From Flavobacterium sp. 102 (GTDB lineage: Bacteria > Bacteroidota > Bacteroidia > Flavobacteriales > Flavobacteriaceae), in the NCBI RefSeq assembly GCF_003634615.1, contig NZ_RBKX01000001.1, forward strand, positions 3,658,001-3,722,000: a DNA stretch of 64,000 bases, in the 5' to 3' direction. Both the position numbers and the translations under genes were made by a program. Shown piece by piece: positions 5,994 to 13,910 of the stretch. Every line of letters begins with the position of its first letter. The first letter of the stretch is position 1. The notes beneath the pieces are model-generated. The model did no database searches. It was not told the DNA's origin and saw only the letters and a program-made list of their open reading frames with translations.

Positions 5994-7541
5994 TTATCGG
6001 GAAAATAGTTCTAAATAAATAGCTTCCATCGCTTCAAATTCTGCAGCAGTAATTTCCTCAAAATATTTTTTTCTCCGATTAGGAAAAACACCTTTATTTT
6101 GATGAAGGTACATAATAACATCGCTTAGTCTCTTATCAGGCATATCTATCAATTGTTGGAGTTCCTTTTTTAGTTCGTCATAGCGTTCCAGGAAAAACAA
6201 CTCTTCAAGTAGGTCATGTTGAATGGTCGAGAATATCGTATTAGCGAGGTATTCACTTTGCAAAGTCAGGTCTGGATATTTAAAATAAGCGCTGACATCA
6301 TTTGCATTGTCTATACTCAAATCACCTTTTGTCGAAATCGTAAAACGAACACGCTGCATCAGAGGTTTAGAATAATCCTCAAGCACAGTATCATACTCAG
6401 CCATATTTTGCAACATATGCGCAGAAACAGGAATGATAACGCCTTGCTCAGCCAAACCATCCCGGGTAAGCATATCGTGAATCAAAAAACGGTGGATGCG
6501 TCCGTTCCCATCTAAAAAGGGGTGTATAAAAACGAACCCAAAGGCAATTATTGCAGCACGAGCAACTGCCGGAGTTCCTAAGGTTTTTGCTTCTGTTGCA
6601 GTAAGTCCTTTCATCATAGAATCAACCATAAGTGGAGGTGGACATACATAATGATAAATTTCTTCGCCTCGATAATTGGTTTGCCCAATATAATTTTGAA
6701 AATCTCGAAAACCAGGTTGAGCATATCGTGGGTCTACAATAGCATTTTGCAGCGTGGTTAAATTCTGTTCAGCCATTACCTCCGAAAAAGGCTGCTTCCC
6801 TGCTTGATAGAGTATATTGATAAACCGGTCTACACGGTCAGGCGATGGTTTTTCGCTTTCAATCTCGTAAGATGATCGAGTTTCCTTACGGTATAAATAT
6901 TGGGTGGCACGTTGAAATATTTCAGGAGAATAATCATTTTTAAGCCCTTCAATTTCACTCCTAATGTCTTTTGCAAGTAGCGCATCTAAAGCTTGCGTTT
7001 TTCGGATTATCGGGCAAAACTCCGGAACGCCCAATAAATTGTCATTAATCCGCCAGCGGGCATTTTTTATTACATTACCGGTAACATATCGGTCGGTGTC
7101 AAGCAAATCAGTATAATTGCCACTGACCTCATGGGTGATGTTTAATTTTCTATTGGTTAACCATTCATATAAATAACCTATCCTTCTTGCATAACGTCCG
7201 CTTGGGCTTTCGGAAATATAATGTAGAAGTTCCTGTTCTTCCAATCTGTCGAATACTGCCGCTAAAAGATCAAGATTCAAATCGTCATATTTCAGCATAA
7301 ATTCTATATGACCTGTCACAGTATCATTTTTAGGAGCATACTTGGGACCATAGGTTTGCTCAGTACTACTATCATGAGCCAGCTCAATTTTATCCCTTGT
7401 TCCAATATAGGAACGATGGGTTATACGATAATTACTGAGTCCAAAATGTGCTGCCAGCCAAAGGCTTCCTGCTGTTTGTATTGCCATAAGATGCGGTAAA
7501 AATGATATTGATGCAGTAAATGTAATAAAAAAGCCTTGCAT
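5994..7541 (-). CDS. Fic family protein (predicted AMP transferase)
   Basis: A 515-residue product from the ATG at 7541; an ATG at 7487 (MAIQTAGSLW) is an alternative start. Residues 340-351 are HPFLDGNGRIHR, a full Fic active site with the catalytic His, the phosphate-binding Asn and both Arg. Residues 223-229 (SSYEIES) match the inhibitory-helix motif [S/T]xxxE[G/N] with Ser in the final place, and lie before the Fic core as in class II Fic proteins. Such enzymes transfer AMP to hydroxyl side chains of target proteins and are held inactive by the helix. It stands alone with no evident antitoxin partner. The target is unknown. Confidence 0.85.
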   Translation of the reverse strand: MQGFFITFTASISFLPHLMAIQTAGSLWLAAHFGLSNYRITHRSYIGTRDKIELAHDSSTEQTYGPKYAPKNDTVTGHIEFMLKYDDLNLDLLAAVFDRLEEQELLHYISESPSGRYARRIGYLYEWLTNRKLNITHEVSGNYTDLLDTDRYVTGNVIKNARWRINDNLLGVPEFCPIIRKTQALDALLAKDIRSEIEGLKNDYSPEIFQRATQYLYRKETRSSYEIESEKPSPDRVDRFINILYQAGKQPFSEVMAEQNLTTLQNAIVDPRYAQPGFRDFQNYIGQTNYRGEEIYHYVCPPPLMVDSMMKGLTATEAKTLGTPAVARAAIIAFGFVFIHPFLDGNGRIHRFLIHDMLTRDGLAEQGVIIPVSAHMLQNMAEYDTVLEDYSKPLMQRVRFTISTKGDLSIDNANDVSAYFKYPDLTLQSEYLANTIFSTIQHDLLEELFFLERYDELKKELQQLIDMPDKRLSDVIMYLHQNKGVFPNRRKKYFEEITAAEFEAMEAIYLELFSR

Positions 7542-7911
7542 TTATGTAAAACAATTATTAAAATAAATATCTTTCGAAAAACTGCAGTAAAAAGGATATT
7601 TGTTTAGTAAAATTGATATTTTAAACACATAAAGTAGTAAAACGAATAAATTGTTAATCTAAGAACATTTCTTTTCGTTCAGTTTAAGCCGGTTATTTTA
7701 CATTCCAATTGCCACTCCTTGCCAACGCTCCTAAAAAAATTACTGTCACAGTTATTGGTACAATAACACGTTCACTGCGTGACTCATATCTTTGCTAACA
7801 GATAATAAAAATATCTTTGTAAAAAGATAAAATGAAAACTATAGCGGTTATTAAATAAATCCTATTTCTAAGTGTACCACTGTTTTTTTATAAGTATAAG
7901 GGTCTTTTTAC

Positions 7912-7945
7912 TGATGAACATCATCTCAACCCGTGATGGGCATCA
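7912..7945. promoter_or_regulatory. Paired CRP/FNR-type operators upstream of small RNA copy 1
   Basis: TGATgaacATCA (7912-7923) and TGATgggcATCA (7934-7945), centres 22 bp apart. The proximal centre is 33 bp from the centre of TATCTTTG at 7969-7976. There is no matching box on the other strand, so this pair looks unidirectional. Confidence 0.75.
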
Positions 7946-7968
7946 TCTTTATCCCGGGAAATCAGTTC

Positions 7969-7976
7969 TATCTTTG
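7969..7976 (+). promoter_or_regulatory. -7 promoter box of small RNA copy 1
   Basis: TATCTTTG fits the Bacteroidota TAnnTTTG element. There is no convincing TTG at -33, consistent with dependence on an activator bound at the palindromes just upstream. Confidence 0.65.
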
Positions 7977-7982
7977 GTAAAG

Positions 7983-8229
7983 ATTTAAGTTCATAAATAA
8001 AAACTAAAATACGGCAATAGCCATCAAGGTTTGATGTTTGTCACAGGTAGTTTGTACAGCTAAGGTTCCAAAAGGAAAAATAGAAAGTTTATGCCGGAAA
8101 TGAAGTATAGTTTCGCAGTAGTATTTGTTGTTCTCAAGCGAACTACAATTTTACGCTAAGAGATAAATTATAGTTTCCAACAAGCATCATGCAGAAGTCC
8201 CGGTTTCACCATCGGGACTTTTGTTTTTC
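7983..8229 (+). ncRNA. Putative small RNA, copy 1 of a duplicated intergenic element
   Basis: A gene-free stretch with its own promoter and terminator, related to 10628-10876. Shared blocks include TAAGTTCAT near the 5' end, TTGTACAGCT, AAGGAAAAA, GGAAATGAAGTATAGTTT and the whole AAGCATCATGCAGAAGTCCC terminator region, while the sequence between blocks has diverged. A second AAATTATAGTTT lies near 8170, so a motif is repeated inside the RNA. There is no conserved reading frame. Ends are estimated from the promoter box and the terminator. It lies upstream of the W-rich lipoprotein gene; a long 5' leader is an alternative, but the strong terminator argues for a separate RNA. Confidence 0.65.
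8196..8229 (+). terminator. Rho-independent terminator of small RNA copy 1
   Basis: AGTCCCG and CGGGACT pair around a 10-nt loop, followed by a T-rich tract. Confidence 0.85.
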
Positions 8230-8352
8230 TAACTTATCCCTTTAGTGGCCAGCTTTAAAAAAAAACAAGCATCAGTCCTATAAGGGATATCATGCACCAT
8301 CATCATCAACATATTTAAACATTTCCTATAATAATCCGAAAATCGTCAAAAC

Positions 8353-9264
8353 ATGAAAATACCTTTTGTCTTAAAAAATATGGGATGGATCTTCGGAGGT
8401 CTACTCCTTTTTTGCAGTTGCAGCAGCGTTGTACAAACCGACGGTGAAGAGCCACTTACCTATCAGGTTTTTTATGACCACCTTTCGCCTTATGGTACCT
8501 GGATTGAGTATCCCGGTTATGGAGCTGTTTGGAATCCCAACATTAGGGGAGATTTTAGTCCCTACCTCACCAATGGTCATTGGCAGGCAACCACAGCAGG
8601 CTGGGCTTGGGTCTCAGGATACAGTTGGGGTTGGGCAACGTTTCACTATGGGCGTTGGTATTATGATAATCGTTTTGGCTGGCTTTGGATACCCGGTTAT
8701 GAGTGGTCTCCGGCCTGGGTTGTTTGGGGCAGTGCAGCCGATTATTATTGCTGGGCTCCTTTAATGCCCGGTATTGATGTAACTATTATATATGATAGCT
8801 GGTCACCTCCTCCTTTTTATTGGAATCTGTGCCCACGTCCTTATCTTACCCATACGCATTTACATCACAACACAATTCGTGGTGATGGTGTCAGACCCGG
8901 AACCAGAATAAATACCCTCCGAAATTTTCAAACCACCTCAACCCACCATTTGTATTATGCTACCGGACCTGCTTTTGAAGAAGTACAAAGGGAGACCAGA
9001 ACCACTATTACTCCTATACCGATAGAGACCAGCAAGAGCATACCCAACCGAGCCACTTCTACCGGAATGCGTGTCTATAGCCCTTCTATTGAAACTCCGG
9101 AAATGCAACAACGCCGTTCCGCTAAACCAATCCCATCGGTTTACAGAAGTGCCGATATGCCAAGACAAAACAGCACTACCCCTACAATTCCAGATATACA
9201 ACGCAAAACGCAACGCAACAATATCAAAAGTCTTCCACAAGAGCGAAGTACAAAACGACGTTAA
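8353..9264 (+). CDS. DUF6600-like W/Y-rich lipoprotein
   Basis: A 303-residue protein with a lipoprotein signal (MKIPFVLKNMGWIFGGLLLFCSC; the lipobox Cys follows LLLF). Residues about 35-150 are extremely rich in Trp, Tyr and Gly with the pattern YGTWIEYPGYGAVW, NGHW, WGWATFHYGRW, GWLWIPGYEWSPAWV, which I associate with the DUF6600 family. The C-terminal half is a polar, Pro/Thr/Arg-rich tail of low complexity. It probably sits in the outer membrane or periplasm. It follows small RNA copy 1 and precedes a small membrane protein, at the start of the stress cluster. Molecular function is unknown. Confidence 0.75.
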   Translation: MKIPFVLKNMGWIFGGLLLFCSCSSVVQTDGEEPLTYQVFYDHLSPYGTWIEYPGYGAVWNPNIRGDFSPYLTNGHWQATTAGWAWVSGYSWGWATFHYGRWYYDNRFGWLWIPGYEWSPAWVVWGSAADYYCWAPLMPGIDVTIIYDSWSPPPFYWNLCPRPYLTHTHLHHNTIRGDGVRPGTRINTLRNFQTTSTHHLYYATGPAFEEVQRETRTTITPIPIETSKSIPNRATSTGMRVYSPSIETPEMQQRRSAKPIPSVYRSADMPRQNSTTPTIPDIQRKTQRNNIKSLPQERSTKRR

Positions 9265-9314
9265 AACGGATTTAGGATTAACGGAATTAACTACTTGAAA
9301 TACTATACCTTTTT

Positions 9315-9659
9315 ATGAAATTACTATTCGAGACATTCCTTATAGCTCACGGATTACTACATTTGCCGGCGTTTATACGAAGTTTTTTTGGTGAACCAAC
9401 TCCTAAGGCCAGAGAAACTGCTTCGAAAGGGTTGGGGATTTTATGGCTTACCGCTTCTTTGCTCTTTTTTTGTACAGCAGGCCTGCTTCACTATGATAAT
9501 GATTATTGGTGGACGGTGGCAGTTCCGGCTATTACCATATCTCAATTGGACATCATAACCCGCTGGAAAGAAACCAAATCAGGTACTTTAGTAAATCTTG
9601 TTATAGCAGTGGTAACTTATACTGTTGCCCATAATTTATGGCAATTGCATCAAAATTAA
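9315..9659 (+). CDS. Small integral membrane protein
   Basis: A 114-residue protein with about four hydrophobic stretches: LFETFLIAHGLLHLPAF, LGILWLTASLLFFCTAGLL, WTVAVPAITISQL and LVNLVIAVVTYTVAHNL. It lies 50 nt after the W-rich lipoprotein gene and probably shares its transcript. It is convergent with the next gene with only 4 bp between the stops. I do not recognise the family. Confidence 0.65.
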   Translation: MKLLFETFLIAHGLLHLPAFIRSFFGEPTPKARETASKGLGILWLTASLLFFCTAGLLHYDNDYWWTVAVPAITISQLDIITRWKETKSGTLVNLVIAVVTYTVAHNLWQLHQN

Positions 9660-9663
9660 TCTG

Positions 9664-10506
9664 CTATGCTGCAGTCTGATTTTCTGTTTCTTGTGCAGTA
9701 CGGTATTGTTGTGGTCTATTTTCACTGAGAAACCAAACCAAGAGTGCGAAGCTGAAAACATCGAGCAGTCCCATCATTACCATCACTGATAAATCACTTT
9801 CAATTCCTTTAAGGTATAAAACAGCAGTGAGGACAGCAATGGTAATATCCATCAAAATAAAGAACGTAAGTATTACCGGCGCAAAGAGTATACCAAGACG
9901 AGACTTTTTGAGAAGCAGGACGCCTGTGATAAAAACACCCGGTAAAAAAAGTGCCAAATCAATAACCTGGATACCATTGGTAAAGAGTCCGGTCTTCGCA
10001 AGACTTTGTGGTAAATTGCCTTTACTTAAAGCGGGAATTATCTCTGAAAGCCAAAGTGCGTAAAACAGTACGGCCATAATGAGAAAATAAATAGCTGTTG
10101 TTTTTGAGGCCAGTGTCTTACCGCTACTTTGCCAAATCAAATGCCAATGACTGACTATATAATAAACCAGCAGGTAAAAGGATAAACCCAATATTAAACA
10201 ATAGGAAAGAAACAACTGATTGAAATGAATATCAAAACAGTAGATAGTAAAGGTATAAGCAAGATAAAGGAAAATTCCGGGTTTGACTAAGCTTGCCCAA
10301 GCCTTATCTTTTAATGAAAACCAAGCCGTACATAACAGGGAAGGAACAATGACCAATATATTAATCAAATCCTGACCCATAGCCTGCACCTGCCAATTTT
10401 TTGTCTCCAGTTTATAGAAATCATGGTGTAGTAAACTGACACAACCAGTAATGACTATACTAATGGAAAGCAATAACTCTACAATAAAAATCGTTGTTTT
10501 TTGCAT
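9664..10506 (-). CDS. Polytopic membrane protein of unknown function
   Basis: A 280-residue protein with about eight predicted membrane helices and almost no soluble loops, ending in a polar QETENQTAA tail. It carries no motif I recognise. Its promoter is the clearest minus-strand member of the CRP/FNR-type set: TATTTTTG at 10526-10533 on the minus strand, exactly 33 bp from the nearer TGATN4ATCA palindrome, with a leader of about 13 nt. So it should be co-regulated with small RNA copy 2, which is transcribed from the same operator pair in the other direction. Confidence 0.7.
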   Translation of the reverse strand: MQKTTIFIVELLLSISIVITGCVSLLHHDFYKLETKNWQVQAMGQDLINILVIVPSLLCTAWFSLKDKAWASLVKPGIFLYLAYTFTIYCFDIHFNQLFLSYCLILGLSFYLLVYYIVSHWHLIWQSSGKTLASKTTAIYFLIMAVLFYALWLSEIIPALSKGNLPQSLAKTGLFTNGIQVIDLALFLPGVFITGVLLLKKSRLGILFAPVILTFFILMDITIAVLTAVLYLKGIESDLSVMVMMGLLDVFSFALLVWFLSENRPQQYRTAQETENQTAA

Positions 10507-10525
10507 ATAAAATTCCTTTATGCTA

Positions 10526-10533
10526 CAAAAATA
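10526..10533 (-). promoter_or_regulatory. -7 box of the minus-strand membrane protein gene
   Basis: TATTTTTG on the minus strand, centred 33 bp from the centre of the palindrome at 10557-10568. Confidence 0.65.
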
Positions 10534-10556
10534 AGAAGCCTATCCCAATAAAATCC

Positions 10557-10590
10557 TGATTACTATCATATCCTGCTGTGACCACTGTCA
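10557..10590. promoter_or_regulatory. Paired CRP/FNR-type operators serving two divergent promoters
   Basis: TGATtactATCA (10557-10568) and TGACcactGTCA (10579-10590) have centres 22 bp apart. Boxes lie 33 bp out on both sides: TATTTTTG toward the membrane protein gene and TACCTTTG toward small RNA copy 2. A TTG starts at 10594, 17 nt before the TACCTTTG box. Confidence 0.8.
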
Positions 10591-10613
10591 TCATTGTTCA
10601 CAGAAAACCATCC

Positions 10614-10621
10614 TACCTTTG
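10614..10621 (+). promoter_or_regulatory. -7 promoter box of small RNA copy 2
   Basis: TACCTTTG, centred 33 bp from the proximal palindrome centre, the same geometry as copy 1. Confidence 0.7.
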
Positions 10622-10627
10622 GTAAAG

Positions 10628-10876
10628 AAATAAGTTCATTAGATAGTATCAAGAACATGGTCAAGGTCATTATAGATAGGTGCTTGTCAGAGGCAATTGT
10701 ACAGCTGGGGTTCCAGAAGGAAAAACAGAACGTTTTTGCCGGAAATGAAGTATAGTTTTTGCAGTCGCCATTGCTGCCGCTCTTTAGGGGCGCAATTCAG
10801 TAACCAGAAATGAATTATCGTTTCTCACAAGCATCATGCAGAAGTCCCGGTCTCACTATCGGGACTTTTGTTTTTT
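10628..10876 (+). ncRNA. Putative small RNA, copy 2 of a duplicated intergenic element
   Basis: About 250 nt between an operator-linked promoter and a strong terminator, sharing ordered sequence blocks with 7983-8229. The internal motif appears twice: GAAATGAAGTATAGTTT near 10745 and GAAATGAATTATCGTTT near 10808. Between them ATTGC...GCAAT with inner GCC/GGC pairs forms a hairpin; in copy 1 the same interval has a different sequence but also can fold (GTAGT...ACTAC). That is what a structured RNA with covariation would show. There is no conserved reading frame. Ends are estimates. Confidence 0.7.
10843..10876 (+). terminator. Rho-independent terminator of small RNA copy 2
   Basis: AGTCCCG and CGGGACT around a 10-nt loop, then a T tract; arms identical to those of copy 1. 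Confidence 0.85.
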
Positions 10877-10975
10877 AGACTGTCAATGTTATACCAATTC
10901 AGTCTGGACTATTGGCAACCAATATCCAGATTAAAAAGATAACATGATTAATTGTCAATCGTTTATCAAAAGAAA

Positions 10976-11998
10976 ATGAAGAACTCCTACAGCCTTATTT
11001 TTTGTTTATTACTGTTAGAAATACTTTCGGTTTGTACTGTGGGATGTCAGCAAAAACAAAAAGCACAAACAGAAATCAGTCCCAAAAAAATCATTACTCC
11101 TCTTGAAACAGTCGGCAGCATTATTGATACCGCCGATTATGACCAGAGAATGTGGGCATTGAATAATAACGGAACTTTTGAAAATCGGAAAAATAAAACA
11201 CCCTATCCATTGCCGGGTGCTGTACTTCCTTATAAAAGAGTGGTAGCCTTTTATGGTAATTTGTATTGTAAAAGGATGGGGATACTTGGCGAACTCCCCA
11301 AAAATCAAATGCTTAATAAGCTTTTGGAAATGACCGAGCAATGGAAGTTGGCTGATTCTACCTTGCCAACCGTTCCTGCATTACATTATATTGCCATTAC
11401 CGCACAACGCCAACCCGGAAAAAACAATAAGTATAGACTTAGAATGCCTTTTAAGCAAATTGACACTATTGTAGCTTGGGCTAACTCTATTAATGGTATT
11501 GTTTTTTTAGATGTACAGGTAGGTCAGAGTTCTGTAAAAGAAGAAGTGAATACTTTAACCAAATACTTAAAACTTCCGAATGTGCATTTGGCCATTGATC
11601 CTGAATTTGCGATGAAAGAAGGGGAAATTCCAGGTACTAAAATTGGCACTTTGTCTTCACATACAATTAATGAGGCCATTTCTATTCTTGCTCATCTTGT
11701 GAAAGAAAATAACTTACCTCCAAAAATACTTGTAATACATCGTTTTACCAAAGCTATGGTTACTGACTATCAAAATATAAAACCCTGCCCTGAGGTGCAA
11801 ATCGTTATGAATATGGACGGTTTTGGCAACAAAGCCCTAAAGCGATCATCCTACCGAATAGCCATTTACCGGGAACCCGTTCAGTTTACCGGTTTCAAAT
11901 TGTTTTTTAAAAATGACACCCGAGACAAACAGCGGTTGTATACCCCTGAAGAGCTATTGTTGTTTAGTCCAAAGCCTATCTATATTCAATACCAATAA
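10976..11998 (+). CDS. Lipoprotein of unknown function, possible TIM-barrel-like domain
   Basis: ATG at 10976 is preferred to an upstream in-frame codon at 10952 because it begins a clean lipoprotein signal (MKNSYSLIFCLLLLEI... with lipobox VGC). The mature domain, about 300 residues, has alternating beta/alpha stretches such as RVVAFYGNLYCKRMGILGE, GIVFLDVQVG, VHLAIDPEFAM and KILVIHRFTKAMV. The run of beta-strand ends with Asp/Glu/His suggests a TIM-barrel enzyme or its relic. I know no named family with certainty. It sits between small RNA copy 2 and the BON/USP operon. Confidence 0.7.
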   Translation: MKNSYSLIFCLLLLEILSVCTVGCQQKQKAQTEISPKKIITPLETVGSIIDTADYDQRMWALNNNGTFENRKNKTPYPLPGAVLPYKRVVAFYGNLYCKRMGILGELPKNQMLNKLLEMTEQWKLADSTLPTVPALHYIAITAQRQPGKNNKYRLRMPFKQIDTIVAWANSINGIVFLDVQVGQSSVKEEVNTLTKYLKLPNVHLAIDPEFAMKEGEIPGTKIGTLSSHTINEAISILAHLVKENNLPPKILVIHRFTKAMVTDYQNIKPCPEVQIVMNMDGFGNKALKRSSYRIAIYREPVQFTGFKLFFKNDTRDKQRLYTPEELLLFSPKPIYIQYQ

Positions 11999-12195
11999 AC
12001 CCTACTGTCTTATTATTAAAGTACCAATGATTACAATACTAAGTCAAAATTGTTTTCACCACATTTAAGTTACTTTTAGGCAACCTTCTTTCTAATTGAA
12101 CAACGTTTAAGTCAATACGCTACAAAAGTTTTCTACAGAGAAAACAAAATCCACCGCTATTTTGACCCGTCAGTATAATTGCAGTCTATAAAGAC

Positions 12196-12229
12196 TGACC
12201 AGTATCATACTTCACTGTGATTTATATCA
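12196..12229. promoter_or_regulatory. Paired CRP/FNR-type operators upstream of the DUF4136/BON/USP genes
   Basis: TGACcagtATCA (12196-12207) and TGATttatATCA (12218-12229), centres 22 bp apart. GAACTTTG at 12253-12260, one mismatch to TAnnTTTG, is centred exactly 33 bp further. The rest of the 333-bp gap (11999-12331) shows no gene. Confidence 0.7.
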
Positions 12230-12331
12230 TTCTCCTTTACTGACTGTTTTTGGAACTTTGAAATAGAAATACTGCTTGAGTGTATTTGTGCATGATGGGC
12301 AGTAAATAACTCTGTACTCAATATCAACATT

Positions 12332-12949
12332 ATGAAAAATAAATATTACATCCTGTTTGCCTTTCTTATTGTACTCACAACTTCCTGCAGTTCTACCCAA
12401 ATTACCAGCAGTTGGCGGGATCCTGATAAACAAATTCATGCCGGCGATTGGAAAAAAGTACTTGTCGTTGCCTTATTGCGAAATGAAACCAATCGCCGCC
12501 GTGCCGAAGATGAAATGGTAAAATACCTTCATGGAAAAGGCATTACCTCGTACAGTTATTTGGGAGAAAACTTCAACCCAAAAAATGAAGAGGCACTCCG
12601 AAATAAAATTAAAGATGAAGGTTTTGACGCGGCCATTACTATGCGATTGATAGATGTGGAAAAAGAAAAAGTGTATACCCCCGAACAACATTATATGTAT
12701 CCGATGTACTATCGCAATTACAGCCACTATTATTACAGAAGTTGGAGCTATTACAGCACTCCGGGTTACTATACCATTACCAAGAAGTTTATTATTGAAA
12801 CGGTGATTTATTCTATTCCGGATGACCAAATAATATGGTCGGGCATCACTGAGACTTATGACCCTGCCGGAGTTGAAAAACTAACCGATGAAATTGCCCA
12901 TGCTATCCATAAAAAGATGTTGGAAGAAGGGTTTATCGAGAAAAAATAA
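12332..12949 (+). CDS. DUF4136-like lipoprotein
   Basis: A 205-residue protein with a lipoprotein signal (MKNKYYILFAFLIVLTTSC; lipobox TTSC). The start of the mature part, STQITSSWRDPD, and the middle DEGFDAAITMRLIDVEKEKVY resemble DUF4136-type periplasmic lipoproteins. Residues about 120-150 are a Tyr-rich run, and the end (ETYDPAGVEKLTDEIAHAIHKKMLEEGFI) is helical as in that family. It is the first gene after the operator pair at 12196-12229, with a leader of about 65 nt, and precedes the BON genes. The family call is from pattern memory only. Confidence 0.65.
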   Translation: MKNKYYILFAFLIVLTTSCSSTQITSSWRDPDKQIHAGDWKKVLVVALLRNETNRRRAEDEMVKYLHGKGITSYSYLGENFNPKNEEALRNKIKDEGFDAAITMRLIDVEKEKVYTPEQHYMYPMYYRNYSHYYYRSWSYYSTPGYYTITKKFIIETVIYSIPDDQIIWSGITETYDPAGVEKLTDEIAHAIHKKMLEEGFIEKK

Positions 12950-12993
12950 TAACCTCTAAAAACAAATACTGTTAACCTCTAAAACCTAAAACG

Positions 12994-13191
12994 ATGACCA
13001 TTCTAAAAAAACTAAAGGGTAAGTCATTTCATAAAAATGGCAAAAAAACAACTTCAAAACCTAGGGCTAAGAAAAGCACCATGGTTAAAGACCATCCACT
13101 TATGACCAAAAATTGGCCAAAGAATGTAAAAATTGTATTTGAAGATGAATTTTTAAACAATGCTCTTCAAGTCCATAACATTCTAGAGTAA
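12994..13191 (+). CDS. Small basic protein of unknown function
   Basis: A 65-residue protein. Its first 30 residues are highly basic (11 Lys or Arg, as in KLKGKSFHKNGKKTTSKPRAKK); the rest is mixed (NWPKNVKIVFEDEFLNNALQVHNIL). It sits 44 nt after the DUF4136-like gene and 31 nt before the first BON gene, in the same direction, so it is probably in the same transcript. A nucleic-acid-binding role would fit the basic end but is only a guess. Confidence 0.5.
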   Translation: MTILKKLKGKSFHKNGKKTTSKPRAKKSTMVKDHPLMTKNWPKNVKIVFEDEFLNNALQVHNILE

Positions 13192-13222
13192 CACATTTGT
13201 ATATCCTAAAAAACATACCATT

Positions 13223-13879
13223 ATGAAATCTGATGAAAATTTACAAAAAGACGTACAAGATGCGCTTAAATGGGAACCACAGTTGCGTGCTGCCGAAATT
13301 GGTGTCATTGCCAAAAACGGTATCGTAACCTTAACCGGTACCGTTGACAATTATTATAAAAAAAGCGAAGCTGAGAATGCCGCCAAAAAAGTGAGCGGTG
13401 TCAAGGCCATAGTTGAAAAAATTGAAATAAAAACTCCCGATTCTAAAAGCATTAATGATAACTATATTGCTGAAAAGATATTAAATGTTTTCAAATCTGA
13501 TTTTTCTATTCCTGACGAAAAAATCAAACTAAAAGTAGAAAAAGGATGGGTAACGCTGGAAGGCAATGTCAACTGGAACTATCAAAAAGAGGCAGCCAAA
13601 AATGCAGTTATTGATTTGATGGGAGTACGTGGCGTAACTAATAATATCATGACACGCACAAATCGCAATGATGCGATAAAGAAAACTGCTATTGAAAAAG
13701 CAATACATAACAATGCCGCTTTAGAGCATGACCATATAGAAGTATCGGTTAACAATAATGATGTGAAACTCTCCGGTTTGGTCGCTTCTTTCTTTGAAAA
13801 AGAAGAAGCAGAACGAATAGCTTGGAAAACGCCGGGTGTTTGGTCTGTTGACAATGAAATCGGGGTAGATTCCTTTTAA
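13223..13879 (+). CDS. Triple BON-domain protein (OsmY-like)
   Basis: A 218-residue protein made of three BON domains (about residues 1-70, 75-145, 150-218), each with the GIVTLTGTV or GWVTLEGNV type strand followed by AENAAKKVSGVKAVV-type helix and strand. It has no signal peptide, unlike E. coli OsmY. BON domains bind membranes or lipids and occur in osmotic-stress proteins. It is the first of two tandem paralogues here; a third (22544-23215) lies on the other strand. Probably part of the operon under the 12196-12229 operators. Confidence 0.88.
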   Translation: MKSDENLQKDVQDALKWEPQLRAAEIGVIAKNGIVTLTGTVDNYYKKSEAENAAKKVSGVKAIVEKIEIKTPDSKSINDNYIAEKILNVFKSDFSIPDEKIKLKVEKGWVTLEGNVNWNYQKEAAKNAVIDLMGVRGVTNNIMTRTNRNDAIKKTAIEKAIHNNAALEHDHIEVSVNNNDVKLSGLVASFFEKEEAERIAWKTPGVWSVDNEIGVDSF

Positions 13880-13910
13880 AATAAAATCAAAAAATTTAAA
13901 TACTCGTATT

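Noticed and set aside
7881..7945. Regulation of the Fic gene by the 7912-7945 pair
   Set aside because: The minus-strand position 33 bp from the pair reads AAAAAACA, not a promoter box.
8938..9298. Open frames on both strands in the tail of the W-rich lipoprotein gene
   Set aside because: They are by-products of the low-complexity tail; no start context or family match.
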